Source: Bacteroidota bacterium
Lineage (GTDB): Bacteria; Bacteroidota; Bacteroidia; Flavobacteriales; Weeksellaceae
Assembly (NCBI GenBank): GCA_023423715.1
Contig: JAFAFC010000025.1
Span: 1 to 64,000, forward strand
Direction: 5' to 3'
Length of the DNA stretch: 64,000 nucleotides
Shown here: positions 7,922 through 17,240 of the stretch, piece by piece
Position numbering within the stretch: the first letter of the stretch is position 1
Layout: each line of letters opens with the position of its first letter
The notes under the pieces: generated by a model
Seen by the model: only the letters and a program-made list of their open reading frames with translations
Database searches by the model: none
Told to the model about the DNA's origin: nothing
Position numbers and translations under genes: made by a program

Positions 7922-8494
7922 AGAAGCGACTTCTTTTACATGTTTTTGTAAATCTGGAAAAAAAGAGTCATAAAATCCTTGTAAATCATTTTTATGATCT
8001 AAAAAAAGTTGAAAAACATTCAATTCTTTATCAAGGTATTTTGCTTTGTTTAGAACATTTTTCATACTGAATTTCACGCCCCAATCTTCGCGATAATTAT
8101 ACAACCAATCGTCAGATGACATCCTTCCCAACATTCGATGAAACGCTTCTGGAAAAAGAGATTCGTTTTCATCTAAAACCTGGTACACATGTTGTGAAAA
8201 AGCTTTCCATTCTTGCGGAGACTTTATTTTGGGATCATTTGCTAAAAAATAATCCATAGCAACATCCACAAACGCACCTGAATACAACCGAACTAAAGGC
8301 GAAAAAATCTTCTTCGCTTCCGAAATTGCTGGATGCGAATCGGTAAATGTATCAATCTCGCGATGCAACGTAATGCCTTCTTGTATTGGTTTTGGCAACG
8401 AAAACCGATCCTTATTTTGGATGTAATCCTGCAAAAACTGACCAACAATCTGTTCGTCTGTATAAGTCAAATAAGAATGGGCTAGATAGTTCAA
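7913..8494 (-). CDS. Acyl carrier protein phosphodiesterase-like protein (AcpH family)
   Basis: A 193-residue protein of the AcpH/DUF479 family, an HD-like hydrolase fold. AcpH removes the 4'-phosphopantetheine arm from holo-ACP in the cytoplasm. The N terminus MNYLAHSYLTYT, the GQFLQDYIQNK segment and the LHREIDTFTDSH motif, with its conserved His and Asp residues, match the family. The start codon is TTG at 8494: no ATG is available, and family members begin with this M-N-(Y/F)-L-A-H sequence, which fixes the start. A TATATTTG -7 element lies 20 nt upstream, directly after the terminator hairpin of the M4 protease gene. Confidence 0.85.
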   Translation of the reverse strand: MNYLAHSYLTYTDEQIVGQFLQDYIQNKDRFSLPKPIQEGITLHREIDTFTDSHPAISEAKKIFSPLVRLYSGAFVDVAMDYFLANDPKIKSPQEWKAFSQHVYQVLDENESLFPEAFHRMLGRMSSDDWLYNYREDWGVKFSMKNVLNKAKYLDKELNVFQLFLDHKNDLQGFYDSFFPDLQKHVKEVASQF

Positions 8495-8514
8495 AATCCT
8501 ATAATTTTTAGAAA

Positions 8515-8522
8515 CAAATATA
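8515..8522 (-). promoter_or_regulatory. -7 element for the ACP phosphodiesterase gene
   Basis: TATATTTG on the minus strand, 20 nt upstream of the TTG start and 6 nt after the terminator stem of the preceding gene. Confidence 0.55.
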
Positions 8523-8528
8523 AAATAA

Positions 8529-8552
8529 AAGCCTGTTAAAATTAACAGGCTT
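8529..8552 (-). terminator. Terminator of the M4 protease gene
   Basis: A perfect 10-bp stem (AAGCCTGTTA, loop AAAT, TAACAGGCTT) is followed on the minus strand by a T-rich tract. It lies about 20 nt after the stop codon at 8571. Confidence 0.85.
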
Positions 8553-8570
8553 GTTAGATAGATTAAAATA

Positions 8571-11327
8571 TTACTCCTTTATAAATTTTAAATTCTTTAC
8601 AGTATCATCTACGTTCAAATTTAGTACATACACTCCCTTTGGAAGCTTTTGAACATCGATCTGCCCCTTAGAAACTCCTGAAATTACAAGATTTCCCGAG
8701 GTACTATAAATCGAATACTTAAATTCTTTTCCAGTATTGCTAACATTTAAAAAGTCTTTTGTTGGATTAGGAAAAACAGAAATGCCATTAGTGTTTAAAT
8801 CTTTTACGCCCAAAGTTGAAGCTTTTATAGTAACACTATAATCTTCCACTTGACCAAATGTAAAACCGATACAACCAGTATAATCTAAAGGAAGAGTACC
8901 ATTGCTTTGAATTAAACGAAGCTTAACCGGAGTATCTGTAATCGCATCAGAAGGAACCGTAAATGTAATGGTTGTCACCGGTTTTCCTTGTGTAAGAGAA
9001 GCTGATGCGATACGATCGGCAGCCAAAAAACTACCTCCCGAATTATCCTTATCTAGGAATAATGCATAGTTTGAAGTATATTGAGCAGTAGATGCTGTTA
9101 CATTCAAATCATATGTTTTCCCTGCTTCTAATTCTGTATTTAAATATGAAAAATCTTCATATCCAACTGGTATTGTACTTGGATTATTTATTGTGTTAAG
9201 TTGAACATTTGTAATATTTAGAATTGTAGAATTATATGCTGTAGATAAACAAACTGTTTTAAGTGCTGTTGTCGTTACAGGAGCTTGATTACTTGCAGCA
9301 GAAAGATTTTTATATTGATCTAAAGCCTTTATTGTAAACGTATAATTAGTATTTTGTTTTAAACCAGTTACTCTGTAATTTAATTTAGATGTTCTTGCCA
9401 CTTCTATATTATTATTATAGATAATGTATTCCCAAATACCGTTGTCATCAGTTGAGGCATTCCACGAAAGCGTGGTTGCATCTCCTGTCGTATTCGCCGC
9501 AGATAAATTAATAGGATTAGTTGGCGGAGTGGTGTCAGGAGTAGTTAGATACTTACCTCCAATACCTACTGCATAAAATGCATCTTGTACTGCAATAGCT
9601 TCTACTGAATTACCCCCAAACAAATCTGTTGCTGCCTGTATTGCATAATCTCTTGCATTATTAAAATTTGAATTCGCTGTCAGATATCCAGTCTGTAATA
9701 AATATGCTATTTGACCAGCTTTATCCCAACCAATCCCCTGTACGCTATAGCTATTTCCAAGATCATTAGTCCCTGTTTTCCCTTGTACTAAAATATAAAA
9801 CCAATGGTTTAACACACCACTATTGGTGTGAACTCCACAGTAATCATTTCCAGTCTGGCTTGGATATACACATCCATCTTCAACACTAGCCGCCCACCAG
9901 TTGACACCTTTGTATGTATCTGGTTGATCTCCACCTTTCGGATTACTCATCGACCTTAAAAAAGGACCTTTTAATGAAACATCTTCACCAATAAGGAAAG
10001 GTTGTTTCTCCGGCGCATATTCATGCTCTACTAAGGCTGCCCAAATATCTGACATACCTTCATTCAGCGCACCAGACTCTCTATTATAAACTAATTTTGA
10101 AGAAGCTCCCGTTACAGCATGACCTAGTTCATGAGCTGTTATATCAAACGCAGTTAATGCATCAAACTGGGTTCCCCCATCACCATAAACCATCAAATTT
10201 CCACCCCAAAACGCATTATCATAGTTAACATCGTAGTGAACAAGACTAATTAAAGGAGCTCCTGCATTATCGTAACTTTCTCTACCAAATTTAGTTTTAA
10301 AAAAATCGTATGTTTTCGTAACCCCCCAATGTGCATCTAATGCAGCATCGTCTTTATTAGCATTTTTGTGTTCTGCTGCTGTCCAATTATTATCATCATC
10401 TTCAAACTCAATAACATTAGCAGTAGAAGTTGTTCTTTGCATATTTGCAGTCCAAATAGCTGTTGGACGACTTGTTTCGTCATATAAAGTAAATGCAGCT
10501 TCATCCGTAGAATAATCCGAATTGATACTACGAACTCCCGAATATCTAGTTTCAGCATTTCCGACATCAAAACGAGAATTTTCAGAGTCAAACGGCTTGA
10601 CGGTAATCTTTTTTGTTTTTAATGAAGGTCTATTATCACTAGCGTCAACATGTTTTATTATCGCATCTTTTTTTATAATTAAACCCGTTTCTGCATCTAC
10701 ATAAACATAGTTCCTTGACAATGGTTTAGTGGCAAAAATGTCGAACTTGTATGCAAGTACTAAAGTATATTCTCCACCATACGCTTCAATGGGGACAAAA
10801 ACTAATTCTCCTTTTGGTTTCTCTTGTTTAAAATTTTTTATATCCATACTTTTATCTTGCCACGCATACGAACTTGCATTTGTATCTTTTAAAGCAAAAT
10901 TTAAAGCAGCAGATTCTGAAATTTTGGGAGATGTTTGTGATAAATTATCAGTGTTAAATCCTTTTCCAGCAATCGATAAAAGGCTATCATCTTTATAATT
11001 CATTTTATATTCACCACCTTCAATAACAATACCATTTATATAGGTTTGGTACGTTTCGGTACGAAATTTCCCCAATCCTAATTCCGACTTATTAAATCTC
11101 AAATCTACTTTATCAGAAATTTTCAAAATTTTATTAAGAGAAAGAGATGATGCTTTACCAGAAACACCCATTACTGTTGCTTTATCGGTGCCTTTTTTGA
11201 AAACAACCATACTTACACTTCCATTAGGATCATAGGTAACCTTTTCAACGACAGATTGAGCGTTTATAACATAGCCATTGAATAAAAAAAGGGAAATAAT
11301 TCCCAAACTAGTAATTTTTCTTTTCAT
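8571..11327 (-). CDS. M4 family metalloprotease with T9SS sorting domain
   Basis: A 918-residue secreted thermolysin-like protease. In order: signal peptide (1 to about 23), FTP/PepSY propeptide (to about 220), catalytic M4 domain (about 275-600), fibronectin type III domain (about 605-690), GEVED-type domain ending in FGQVEDYSV, and a C-terminal T9SS type A sorting domain (about 845-918, with VFPNPTKDFLNVS, KGVYVL and a final Lys-rich strand). Zinc ligands are His399, His403 and Glu423, with catalytic Glu400 in HELGH; GVHTNSGVLNHWFY carries the second active-site His. Known M4 proteases are made as inactive zymogens. Export across the outer membrane by T9SS is inferred from the sorting domain. 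A terminator follows the gene. Confidence 0.96.
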   Translation of the reverse strand: MKRKITSLGIISLFLFNGYVINAQSVVEKVTYDPNGSVSMVVFKKGTDKATVMGVSGKASSLSLNKILKISDKVDLRFNKSELGLGKFRTETYQTYINGIVIEGGEYKMNYKDDSLLSIAGKGFNTDNLSQTSPKISESAALNFALKDTNASSYAWQDKSMDIKNFKQEKPKGELVFVPIEAYGGEYTLVLAYKFDIFATKPLSRNYVYVDAETGLIIKKDAIIKHVDASDNRPSLKTKKITVKPFDSENSRFDVGNAETRYSGVRSINSDYSTDEAAFTLYDETSRPTAIWTANMQRTTSTANVIEFEDDDNNWTAAEHKNANKDDAALDAHWGVTKTYDFFKTKFGRESYDNAGAPLISLVHYDVNYDNAFWGGNLMVYGDGGTQFDALTAFDITAHELGHAVTGASSKLVYNRESGALNEGMSDIWAALVEHEYAPEKQPFLIGEDVSLKGPFLRSMSNPKGGDQPDTYKGVNWWAASVEDGCVYPSQTGNDYCGVHTNSGVLNHWFYILVQGKTGTNDLGNSYSVQGIGWDKAGQIAYLLQTGYLTANSNFNNARDYAIQAATDLFGGNSVEAIAVQDAFYAVGIGGKYLTTPDTTPPTNPINLSAANTTGDATTLSWNASTDDNGIWEYIIYNNNIEVARTSKLNYRVTGLKQNTNYTFTIKALDQYKNLSAASNQAPVTTTALKTVCLSTAYNSTILNITNVQLNTINNPSTIPVGYEDFSYLNTELEAGKTYDLNVTASTAQYTSNYALFLDKDNSGGSFLAADRIASASLTQGKPVTTITFTVPSDAITDTPVKLRLIQSNGTLPLDYTGCIGFTFGQVEDYSVTIKASTLGVKDLNTNGISVFPNPTKDFLNVSNTGKEFKYSIYSTSGNLVISGVSKGQIDVQKLPKGVYVLNLNVDDTVKNLKFIKE

Positions 11328-11462
11328 AAGAACATTTTAAGTTAATTCATTGCTATAAATATAGAATAATTAATTAAATAGTCTCGAAACATAAGGAATA
11401 TTGTTAAAAAATTTTTAATAATTTATTTAACTTCTTATAAATAAGAGAATTTTTCATATTCT

Positions 11463-12809
11463 CTAAAATAAACGTTCTACAAAATCTTCAACTTTGCTTA
11501 CTTCTTCGATTTTAATTCCGAATTTTCGTTTCGGAATTTTATTCAGATTTGATACAAAAATAGATTCGTAACCCAATTTTTCTGCTTCGGTAATCCGTTG
11601 TTCAATTTGCGCAACGGGTCTAATTTCACCACTCAATCCAATTTCACCTGCAAAGCAAAAATGCTCTGAAATCGCAACATCTTGGTTACTTGACAAAATT
11701 GATGCTACAACCGCCAAATCCAACGCTGGATCGTCGGTTTTTATTCCACCCGTGATGTTTAAAAAAACGTCTTTTGCTCCCAATTGAAAGCCAGCTCGCT
11801 TTTCCAAAACGGCTAAAAGCATATTCAAACGTTTCGCATCAAAACCGGTAGAACTTCGTTGAGGCGTTCCATAAACCGCTGTACTTACCAATGCTTGAAT
11901 TTCCAATAACATCGGGCGATTTCCTTCTAAAGTTACTGCTACAGAATTCCCAGAAAGTTCTTCCGTTTTTTTGGTGATTAATATTTGAGACGGATTTTTA
12001 ATTTCTTTCAAACCTTGAGAAATCATTTCATAAATCCCAATTTCAGACGTTGATCCAAAACGATTTTTATTCGCTCGCAACAAGCGGAAAAGATGATTTC
12101 GGTCACCATCAAAATTCAAAACCACATCCACCATATGTTCCAAAACTTTTGGCCCAGCAATCTGTCCATCTTTGGTGATGTGTCCGACTAAAAACACAGG
12201 CGTATTGGTTTCTTTAGCGTATTTTATAATTTCATTGGAGCATTCGCGAATCTGCGACACAGAACCAGGCGAACTTTCAATCAAAGACGATTGCAAGGTT
12301 TGAATGGAATCAATAATAACAAAATCAGGCTCTAATTTCTGTGCTTCATGAATAATTTTTTCCACCGAAGTTTCTGTAAAAAGAAAACATTCTGGATTTT
12401 GAGCATCCGTTAAACGATCGGCACGCATCTTAATCTGCGACGCACTTTCTTCCCCCGAAACATAAAGAATTTTCTTCTTCATCTTCAACGCTAATTGAAG
12501 CAGCAAGGTTGATTTTCCAATTCCGGGTTCACCACCAATTAACGTCACCGAACCTAAGACGATTCCACCGCCTAAAACACGATTCAATTCGTCGGAAGGC
12601 GTTGCAATACGAGGTTCTTCATTGGTTACAACCTCAATAATATTAATAAGCTGCTGTTTATTTTTGGTGTGCGGCGACTTGGCAGCAGACTTTTCTACCA
12701 CTTCCTCCACCAACGTATTCCATTGGTTGCAATTTTTACATTGCCCATGCCACTGAGAATACTGAGAACCACAATTCTGACAGAAATAGACCGTCTTTAG
12801 TTTTGCCAT
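11463..12809 (-). CDS. radA: DNA repair protein RadA
   Basis: A 448-residue RadA (Sms), a cytoplasmic RecA-like ATPase that drives branch migration of recombination intermediates. Visible elements: an N-terminal zinc finger with Cys10, Cys13, Cys24 and Cys27; a Walker A motif GEPGIGKST near residue 95; the RadA-specific KNRFG motif; and a C-terminal Lon-protease-like domain (about residues 280-448) without proteolytic function. Length matches the family. It is the last gene of a minus-strand group truA, ABC exporter, radA, with 54 nt separating it from the exporter. Only a weak stem at 11444-11464 lies after the stop codon. Confidence 0.97.
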   Translation of the reverse strand: MAKLKTVYFCQNCGSQYSQWHGQCKNCNQWNTLVEEVVEKSAAKSPHTKNKQQLINIIEVVTNEEPRIATPSDELNRVLGGGIVLGSVTLIGGEPGIGKSTLLLQLALKMKKKILYVSGEESASQIKMRADRLTDAQNPECFLFTETSVEKIIHEAQKLEPDFVIIDSIQTLQSSLIESSPGSVSQIRECSNEIIKYAKETNTPVFLVGHITKDGQIAGPKVLEHMVDVVLNFDGDRNHLFRLLRANKNRFGSTSEIGIYEMISQGLKEIKNPSQILITKKTEELSGNSVAVTLEGNRPMLLEIQALVSTAVYGTPQRSSTGFDAKRLNMLLAVLEKRAGFQLGAKDVFLNITGGIKTDDPALDLAVVASILSSNQDVAISEHFCFAGEIGLSGEIRPVAQIEQRITEAEKLGYESIFVSNLNKIPKRKFGIKIEEVSKVEDFVERLF

Positions 12810-12863
12810 AATGTAAAAATACAGATTTGATTTGAAGTTTTAAAAGGTTTTGCACCTTCAATT

Positions 12864-14612
12864 TTATTCAAGATCCAAACGATTGCGCAACTGCGCTTTA
12901 TATAAATTAGAATAATAGCCATCCTGAAGCAACAAATCCGAATGCTTGCCCGTTTCCACAATTTTTCCTTGATCCATCACAATAATGCGATCAGCTTTTT
13001 CAATGGTTGACAAACGGTGCGCAATCACAATTGCTGTTCTATTTTGAGTAATTTTTTCGGTCGCTCGCTGAATCAATTTCTCACTTTCGTGGTCGATGGA
13101 CGACGTTGCTTCATCTAAAATCAAAATTTTAGGATCTGAAAGATAGGCTCGTAAAAACGACAACAATTGACGTTGCCCAAGTGAAATGGAAGATCCACGC
13201 TCACTCACCACATAATCGTAACCGCCAGGCAGTTGATTAATAAAATCATCAACTTCGATTTCTTTTGCCGCTTTTTGAACTTGCTCTAACGTAATCGAAT
13301 CATCTCCAAATGAAAGGTTCTCGAAAATACTTCCGTGGAAAAGGAAAACATCTTGCAAAACAACGCCAATATGTCCTCTCAGATTATACAATTCGTAGTC
13401 TTGAACTTCGACATCGTCTATTAAAATCTTTCCAGAATTGATTTCATACAATCGTGGAATCAAACTAATAATCGTTGATTTCCCAGCGCCAGTTGCTCCC
13501 ACAATCGCCACCAATTCTCCTGGTTGAACTACAAAATCAATTCCTTTAAGAACTTCTTGCTTTTCATCGTACGAAAAATGAACATTTTGAAATTCAATTT
13601 TTCCCGCAAAATGATCTTTTTTAATCGTTCCTTTATTCGGCATCACAATATCTTGGTCCATAATCCCCAAAACACGTTCTGCACCGACAATTCCGCGTTG
13701 AATATTGTTGAATCTATCTGCAATTTGACGAAGCGGACGAATCAACATGTTGATAAACTGAATAAACGCAATAACTTCTCCAGCAGTAATCGTAATATAG
13801 CCTCCATAAACCAAGATAAATCCGATGAAAAGGGAAGAAATTAATTCAACAACGGGGAAAAACAAGGAGAATATAAAAACCGTTCGCAATAAAGCGCCTT
13901 TCAAGGTGATGTTAATATCATCAAACTTCTTAAACTCGGCTTCTTGACGGTTGAAAACTTGTATCAACGACATTCCTGCCAAACGTTCTTGAACAAACGT
14001 ATTTTGAATTGCTGTCCAACTTCGCTCATCACCAAATGCTTTTTTCAATCGCTTTTGGAAAAATCGAGTAATGATAAGCATTAGCGGTAAAATCGCAAGC
14101 GATATATAACTTAAATGAACGTTCACGGCAAACATCATCACCAAGACGAAAATAATTCGCAACACATCGCCAAAAACCATCAAAAACCCATCTGTATAAA
14201 CCGTCGCAATGGTTTCTACATCACCAACGGCGCGAGTCACTAATTGACCAATCGGAGTTTTATCAAAAAAAGAGGTTTTGAAATAAATGAGTTTCTTAAA
14301 CAATCGTTCCCGAATATCTCGAATGGCATTTTGAGAAATAAAATTGGAAAAATAAACCAAAAAGAAGTTCAAAATCGTTTCTGCGACCACCAAACCAATG
14401 AAAAGATAAATGTGCTTCATCATCTGTTCTTTATCTTTCAGTTTGATGATATCCACATCGACAATTTCCATACTCAAGTACGGTCGATAGGTAGAAACAG
14501 CCGAAAGCGCAATAGAAATCAGCAAAGCGGCGATAAACCACCCTTTAAATTTCATTCCGATTCCGAATAATCTTCGGATAATTTCCCAAGTACTATGTGT
14601 TTTGCTACTCAT
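12864..14612 (-). CDS. ABC exporter, MsbA-like fused permease/ATPase
   Basis: A 582-residue half-transporter of the inner membrane. The N-terminal part (residues 1 to about 320) is a six-helix ABC type I exporter domain. The C-terminal ATPase has Walker A GATGAGKST, a signature SISLGQRQ (a common variant of LSGGQ), Walker B ILILDEATSSID and the switch His in IVIAHRLST. It should work as a homodimer or heterodimer. Similar proteins flip lipid A-core (MsbA) or export drugs; the substrate cannot be read from sequence. The gene begins 16 nt after truA and is probably co-transcribed with it. Confidence 0.92.
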   Translation of the reverse strand: MSSKTHSTWEIIRRLFGIGMKFKGWFIAALLISIALSAVSTYRPYLSMEIVDVDIIKLKDKEQMMKHIYLFIGLVVAETILNFFLVYFSNFISQNAIRDIRERLFKKLIYFKTSFFDKTPIGQLVTRAVGDVETIATVYTDGFLMVFGDVLRIIFVLVMMFAVNVHLSYISLAILPLMLIITRFFQKRLKKAFGDERSWTAIQNTFVQERLAGMSLIQVFNRQEAEFKKFDDINITLKGALLRTVFIFSLFFPVVELISSLFIGFILVYGGYITITAGEVIAFIQFINMLIRPLRQIADRFNNIQRGIVGAERVLGIMDQDIVMPNKGTIKKDHFAGKIEFQNVHFSYDEKQEVLKGIDFVVQPGELVAIVGATGAGKSTIISLIPRLYEINSGKILIDDVEVQDYELYNLRGHIGVVLQDVFLFHGSIFENLSFGDDSITLEQVQKAAKEIEVDDFINQLPGGYDYVVSERGSSISLGQRQLLSFLRAYLSDPKILILDEATSSIDHESEKLIQRATEKITQNRTAIVIAHRLSTIEKADRIIVMDQGKIVETGKHSDLLLQDGYYSNLYKAQLRNRLDLE

Positions 14613-14628
14613 ACACTGGCTTTACAGC

Positions 14629-15369
14629 CTATTTATTTTCAAAATTATAACCAACATCTACCAAGAAAAGTCCGTGTGCCGGTGCCGAAGTTCCTGCCGA
14701 ATTTCGGTTTTGATTTTGGATGACTTGATGCATTTCTTCAGGCTGAATTTTCCCAGAACCCACTTCCACCAAAGTCCCAACAATCGCGCGAACCATATTT
14801 CGTAAAAAACGATTTGCAGAAATAGTAAATTTCAACATCGAACCATCCTCAGACCATTCCGCTTTATAGATTTCGCAAAAATTGGTTTTGTTGTCGCCAC
14901 CAACTTTCGCAAAACTGCTAAAATCCTCATATTCAAAAAGAATTTTACAAGCTTCATTCATCTTTTCGACATCCAGTTTTCGTTTTCTAATTTGCCAAGC
15001 AAACTCAGAACTGAACGGATCTTTTCCTTGAAAAATATAATAAGTATACGTACGATACGTCGCATCAAAACGGGCATGAAAATCATCTGCAACCGGAAAA
15101 ATTCGATGAATACTAATATCTTCTGGTAAAAAAGAATTCAATCGATCGGCTAATTCAGGTTTGATTTCTTGAGCAGTATCAAAATGTGCAAAAATTTTCT
15201 TGGCATGGACACCCGTATCGGTTCGTCCAGCTCCCGTCGTTTTCACCTCTTCCCGAAGAATGGTAGAAAGTGCTTTTTCTAAAACCTCCTGAACCGAAAT
15301 TTGATTAGGCTGAATTTGATATCCGAAATAGTTCTTTCCGTTGTATGAAAACTCGATAAAATACCGCAA
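14629..15369 (-). CDS. truA: tRNA pseudouridine(38-40) synthase TruA
   Basis: A 246-residue cytoplasmic enzyme that isomerises uridines 38-40 in the tRNA anticodon arm. Catalytic Asp51 lies in GAGRTDTGVHA. The substrate-binding loop and the RNRFLRNMVR-type motif (here SANRFLRNMVRAIVG) are intact. I place the start at a TTG (15369), giving MRYFIEFSYNG, the usual TruA N terminus. A longer frame to 15393 is open, but its TTG start would lie inside a TATATTTG promoter element and would add residues not typical of the family. First gene of a probable truA-exporter-radA operon. Confidence 0.93.
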   Translation of the reverse strand: MRYFIEFSYNGKNYFGYQIQPNQISVQEVLEKALSTILREEVKTTGAGRTDTGVHAKKIFAHFDTAQEIKPELADRLNSFLPEDISIHRIFPVADDFHARFDATYRTYTYYIFQGKDPFSSEFAWQIRKRKLDVEKMNEACKILFEYEDFSSFAKVGGDNKTNFCEIYKAEWSEDGSMLKFTISANRFLRNMVRAIVGTLVEVGSGKIQPEEMHQVIQNQNRNSAGTSAPAHGLFLVDVGYNFENK

Positions 15370-15390
15370 CTTATTATATTTTTTCCAGTA

Positions 15391-15398
15391 CAAATATA
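15391..15398 (-). promoter_or_regulatory. -7 element for truA
   Basis: TATATTTG on the minus strand, 21 nt upstream of the assigned TTG start. It overlaps the TTG of the longer open frame. No clear -33 TTTG. Confidence 0.55.
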
Positions 15399-15438
15399 GT
15401 TTAATTCGGTGTAACCCTAGATATTCAAAAAAAGTAAA

Positions 15439-15446
15439 TATTTTTG
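15439..15446 (+). promoter_or_regulatory. -7 element for the M64 peptidase gene
   Basis: TATTTTTG lies 15 nt upstream of the ATG at 15462 and diverges from the truA promoter, 40 bp away. Its last TTG is in frame with the gene and could be mistaken for the start. Confidence 0.55.
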
Positions 15447-15461
15447 CAAAAAGCGGTTTTT

Positions 15462-16736
15462 ATGAAATACATTTTCAGTTTGCTCTTCAGCATCACGTGT
15501 TTATCGATTTCGGCACAAAAATTCTCGGACTATTTTGAAAACAAAACATTACGTTTGGATTACATTTTTGGAGGAAACAAAGATCAACAAAGTATTTATT
15601 TGAGTGAACTTATCCAAATGGACGGCTGGAACGGGCGAAAAGGTCAATTGAGTAAAACGCCCATTCAAGGAAATGGACAAGTAAAAGTATACGACGTTGC
15701 GAGCGGAAAACTAATCTATGTTTTGCCATGCAGTAGCTTGTTTCAAGAATGGCTAACGCAGGAAGAAGCAAAAACCCTTTCAAAAAGTTTTGAAAACACC
15801 TACCTCGTTCCGTTTCCAAAAAAAGAAGCGAAAATTCAAGTTTCGTTCTTCAACACAAAAAATGAGGAAAAAGTTCTTTTAACACATGTTGTTAAGCCTA
15901 ACGATATTCTAATTCGTAAGGCAAAAATCAACGAAACGCCTTTTGAAGTTATTCATAAAGCGACGGTTCCCAACCCAATTAAAGTAGCAATTGTTGCGGA
16001 AGGTTATCAAGTTGCGGAAATGGATCAGTTTATGAAATACGCAAAGGAAACGGTAAAAAGTTTGTTCAATCACGCGGTTTTCAAAAAATACGAATCCAAT
16101 TTCGAAATCACCGCAATTAAAACACCGTCCAAAGATTCAGGCGTGTCGCAACCTTCGGAAAACAATTGGAAATCAACGGCTGTTCAATCCAATTTTGATA
16201 CGTTTTATTCCAAACGCTATTTGACGACAGCGCATTTAAAACAGCTCCACAATTGGCTAGAAAATATGCCATATCAACATATCATCATCTTAGCAAATAC
16301 AGATATTTACGGTGGTGGTGGCGTTTTGAACTCGTACACATTGACAACAACCAAAAACAAAGAATTTGCGCCTGTGGTCGTTCATGAATTTGGACATAGT
16401 TTTGGTGGTTTAGGCGATGAATATTTTTATCCGAACGATATTTTCGATCCTTCAGGAAGTAAAAACGTGGAGCCTTGGGAGAAAAACGTGACGTCTTTAG
16501 CGAATTTCAAAAGCAAGTGGGAAAAACTCATCAAACCAAAAACGCCGATTCCAACGCCAATTGCCGATAGTAAAAAATATAAAATTGGGGCTTACGAAGG
16601 TTTAGAAGGCAACAAATTGTACATCCCAACCTTGACTTGTCGAATGAAAATCAACAATACACCGGATTTTTGCCAAGTTTGTAGCAATGCTTTGGAAGAA
16701 ATGATTTTGTTTTACACGTCGAAAGAAGAAAACTAA
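15462..16736 (+). CDS. M64 family metallopeptidase (IgA-peptidase M64 type)
   Basis: A 424-residue exported protein. A signal peptide covers residues 1-19 (ends SISAQ). It has an N-terminal M64_N beta domain (DYFENKTLRLDYIF onward) and a catalytic domain with His308-Glu309-x-x-His312 and the following GGLGDEYF motif, where Asp319 is the probable third zinc ligand. The family founder is a clostridial IgA protease; in Bacteroidota these proteins are common and their substrates are unknown, so an anti-IgA role must not be assumed. I chose ATG 15462 over an in-frame upstream TTG that overlaps the -7 box. The stop codon directly abuts the next start. Confidence 0.9.
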   Translation: MKYIFSLLFSITCLSISAQKFSDYFENKTLRLDYIFGGNKDQQSIYLSELIQMDGWNGRKGQLSKTPIQGNGQVKVYDVASGKLIYVLPCSSLFQEWLTQEEAKTLSKSFENTYLVPFPKKEAKIQVSFFNTKNEEKVLLTHVVKPNDILIRKAKINETPFEVIHKATVPNPIKVAIVAEGYQVAEMDQFMKYAKETVKSLFNHAVFKKYESNFEITAIKTPSKDSGVSQPSENNWKSTAVQSNFDTFYSKRYLTTAHLKQLHNWLENMPYQHIIILANTDIYGGGGVLNSYTLTTTKNKEFAPVVVHEFGHSFGGLGDEYFYPNDIFDPSGSKNVEPWEKNVTSLANFKSKWEKLIKPKTPIPTPIADSKKYKIGAYEGLEGNKLYIPTLTCRMKINNTPDFCQVCSNALEEMILFYTSKEEN

Positions 16737-17231
16737 ATGACGAAAATTCTTCTTTTATCGGACACCCATTCTTATTTGGATGATCGCATTTTGACGTATG
16801 CTCAAGAAGCCGATGAAATCTGGCATGCGGGAGATTTTGGAAGTTTGGATTTGATAAAAAAATTAGAAAAAATAAAACCTCTAAAGGGCGTTTACGGAAA
16901 TATTGATGATCCTACTATTCGAAAAGAATTTCCCGAAGTTAATCGATTCAAGTGCGAAGATGTTGAAGTTTTGATGATTCATATCGGCGGTTATCCTGGA
17001 AAATATACACCTTTAGCAAAAAAGGAGATTGCGGGAAAAGTTCCTAATTTGTTTATTTCTGGGCATTCGCATATTTTGAAAGTGATGTTTGACGAAAAAA
17101 ATCAACTTTTGCATATGAATCCTGGCGCTTGCGGAAACCAAGGTTGGCACAAAATGAAAACCATGCTGAGATTCGAAATTGAGGGAAAAGAAATTAAAAA
17201 TTTAGAAGTTATCGAACTCGGAACTCGATAA
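16737..17231 (+). CDS. YfcE-type metallophosphoesterase
   Basis: A 164-residue cytoplasmic calcineurin-like phosphoesterase of the YfcE/MJ0936 type. All five metal-binding motifs are visible: LLSDTHS, AGDFG, GNIDD, MIHIGG and SGHSH. Such enzymes hydrolyse phosphodiesters in vitro, and the physiological substrate is generally unknown. The start codon follows the M64 stop without a gap. The next gene begins 9 nt downstream, so these genes form one transcription unit. Confidence 0.9.
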   Translation: MTKILLLSDTHSYLDDRILTYAQEADEIWHAGDFGSLDLIKKLEKIKPLKGVYGNIDDPTIRKEFPEVNRFKCEDVEVLMIHIGGYPGKYTPLAKKEIAGKVPNLFISGHSHILKVMFDEKNQLLHMNPGACGNQGWHKMKTMLRFEIEGKEIKNLEVIELGTR

Positions 17232-17240
17232 AATAAAAAG

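Noticed and set aside
11444..11464. Weak inverted repeat AGAGAAT/ATTCTCT after radA as a terminator.
   Set aside because: The 7-bp AT-rich stem lacks a proper T tract; too weak to call as a feature.
15462..16736. M64 protein as a true IgA protease and virulence factor.
   Set aside because: The family name comes from one clostridial enzyme; sequence alone does not support IgA cleavage here.
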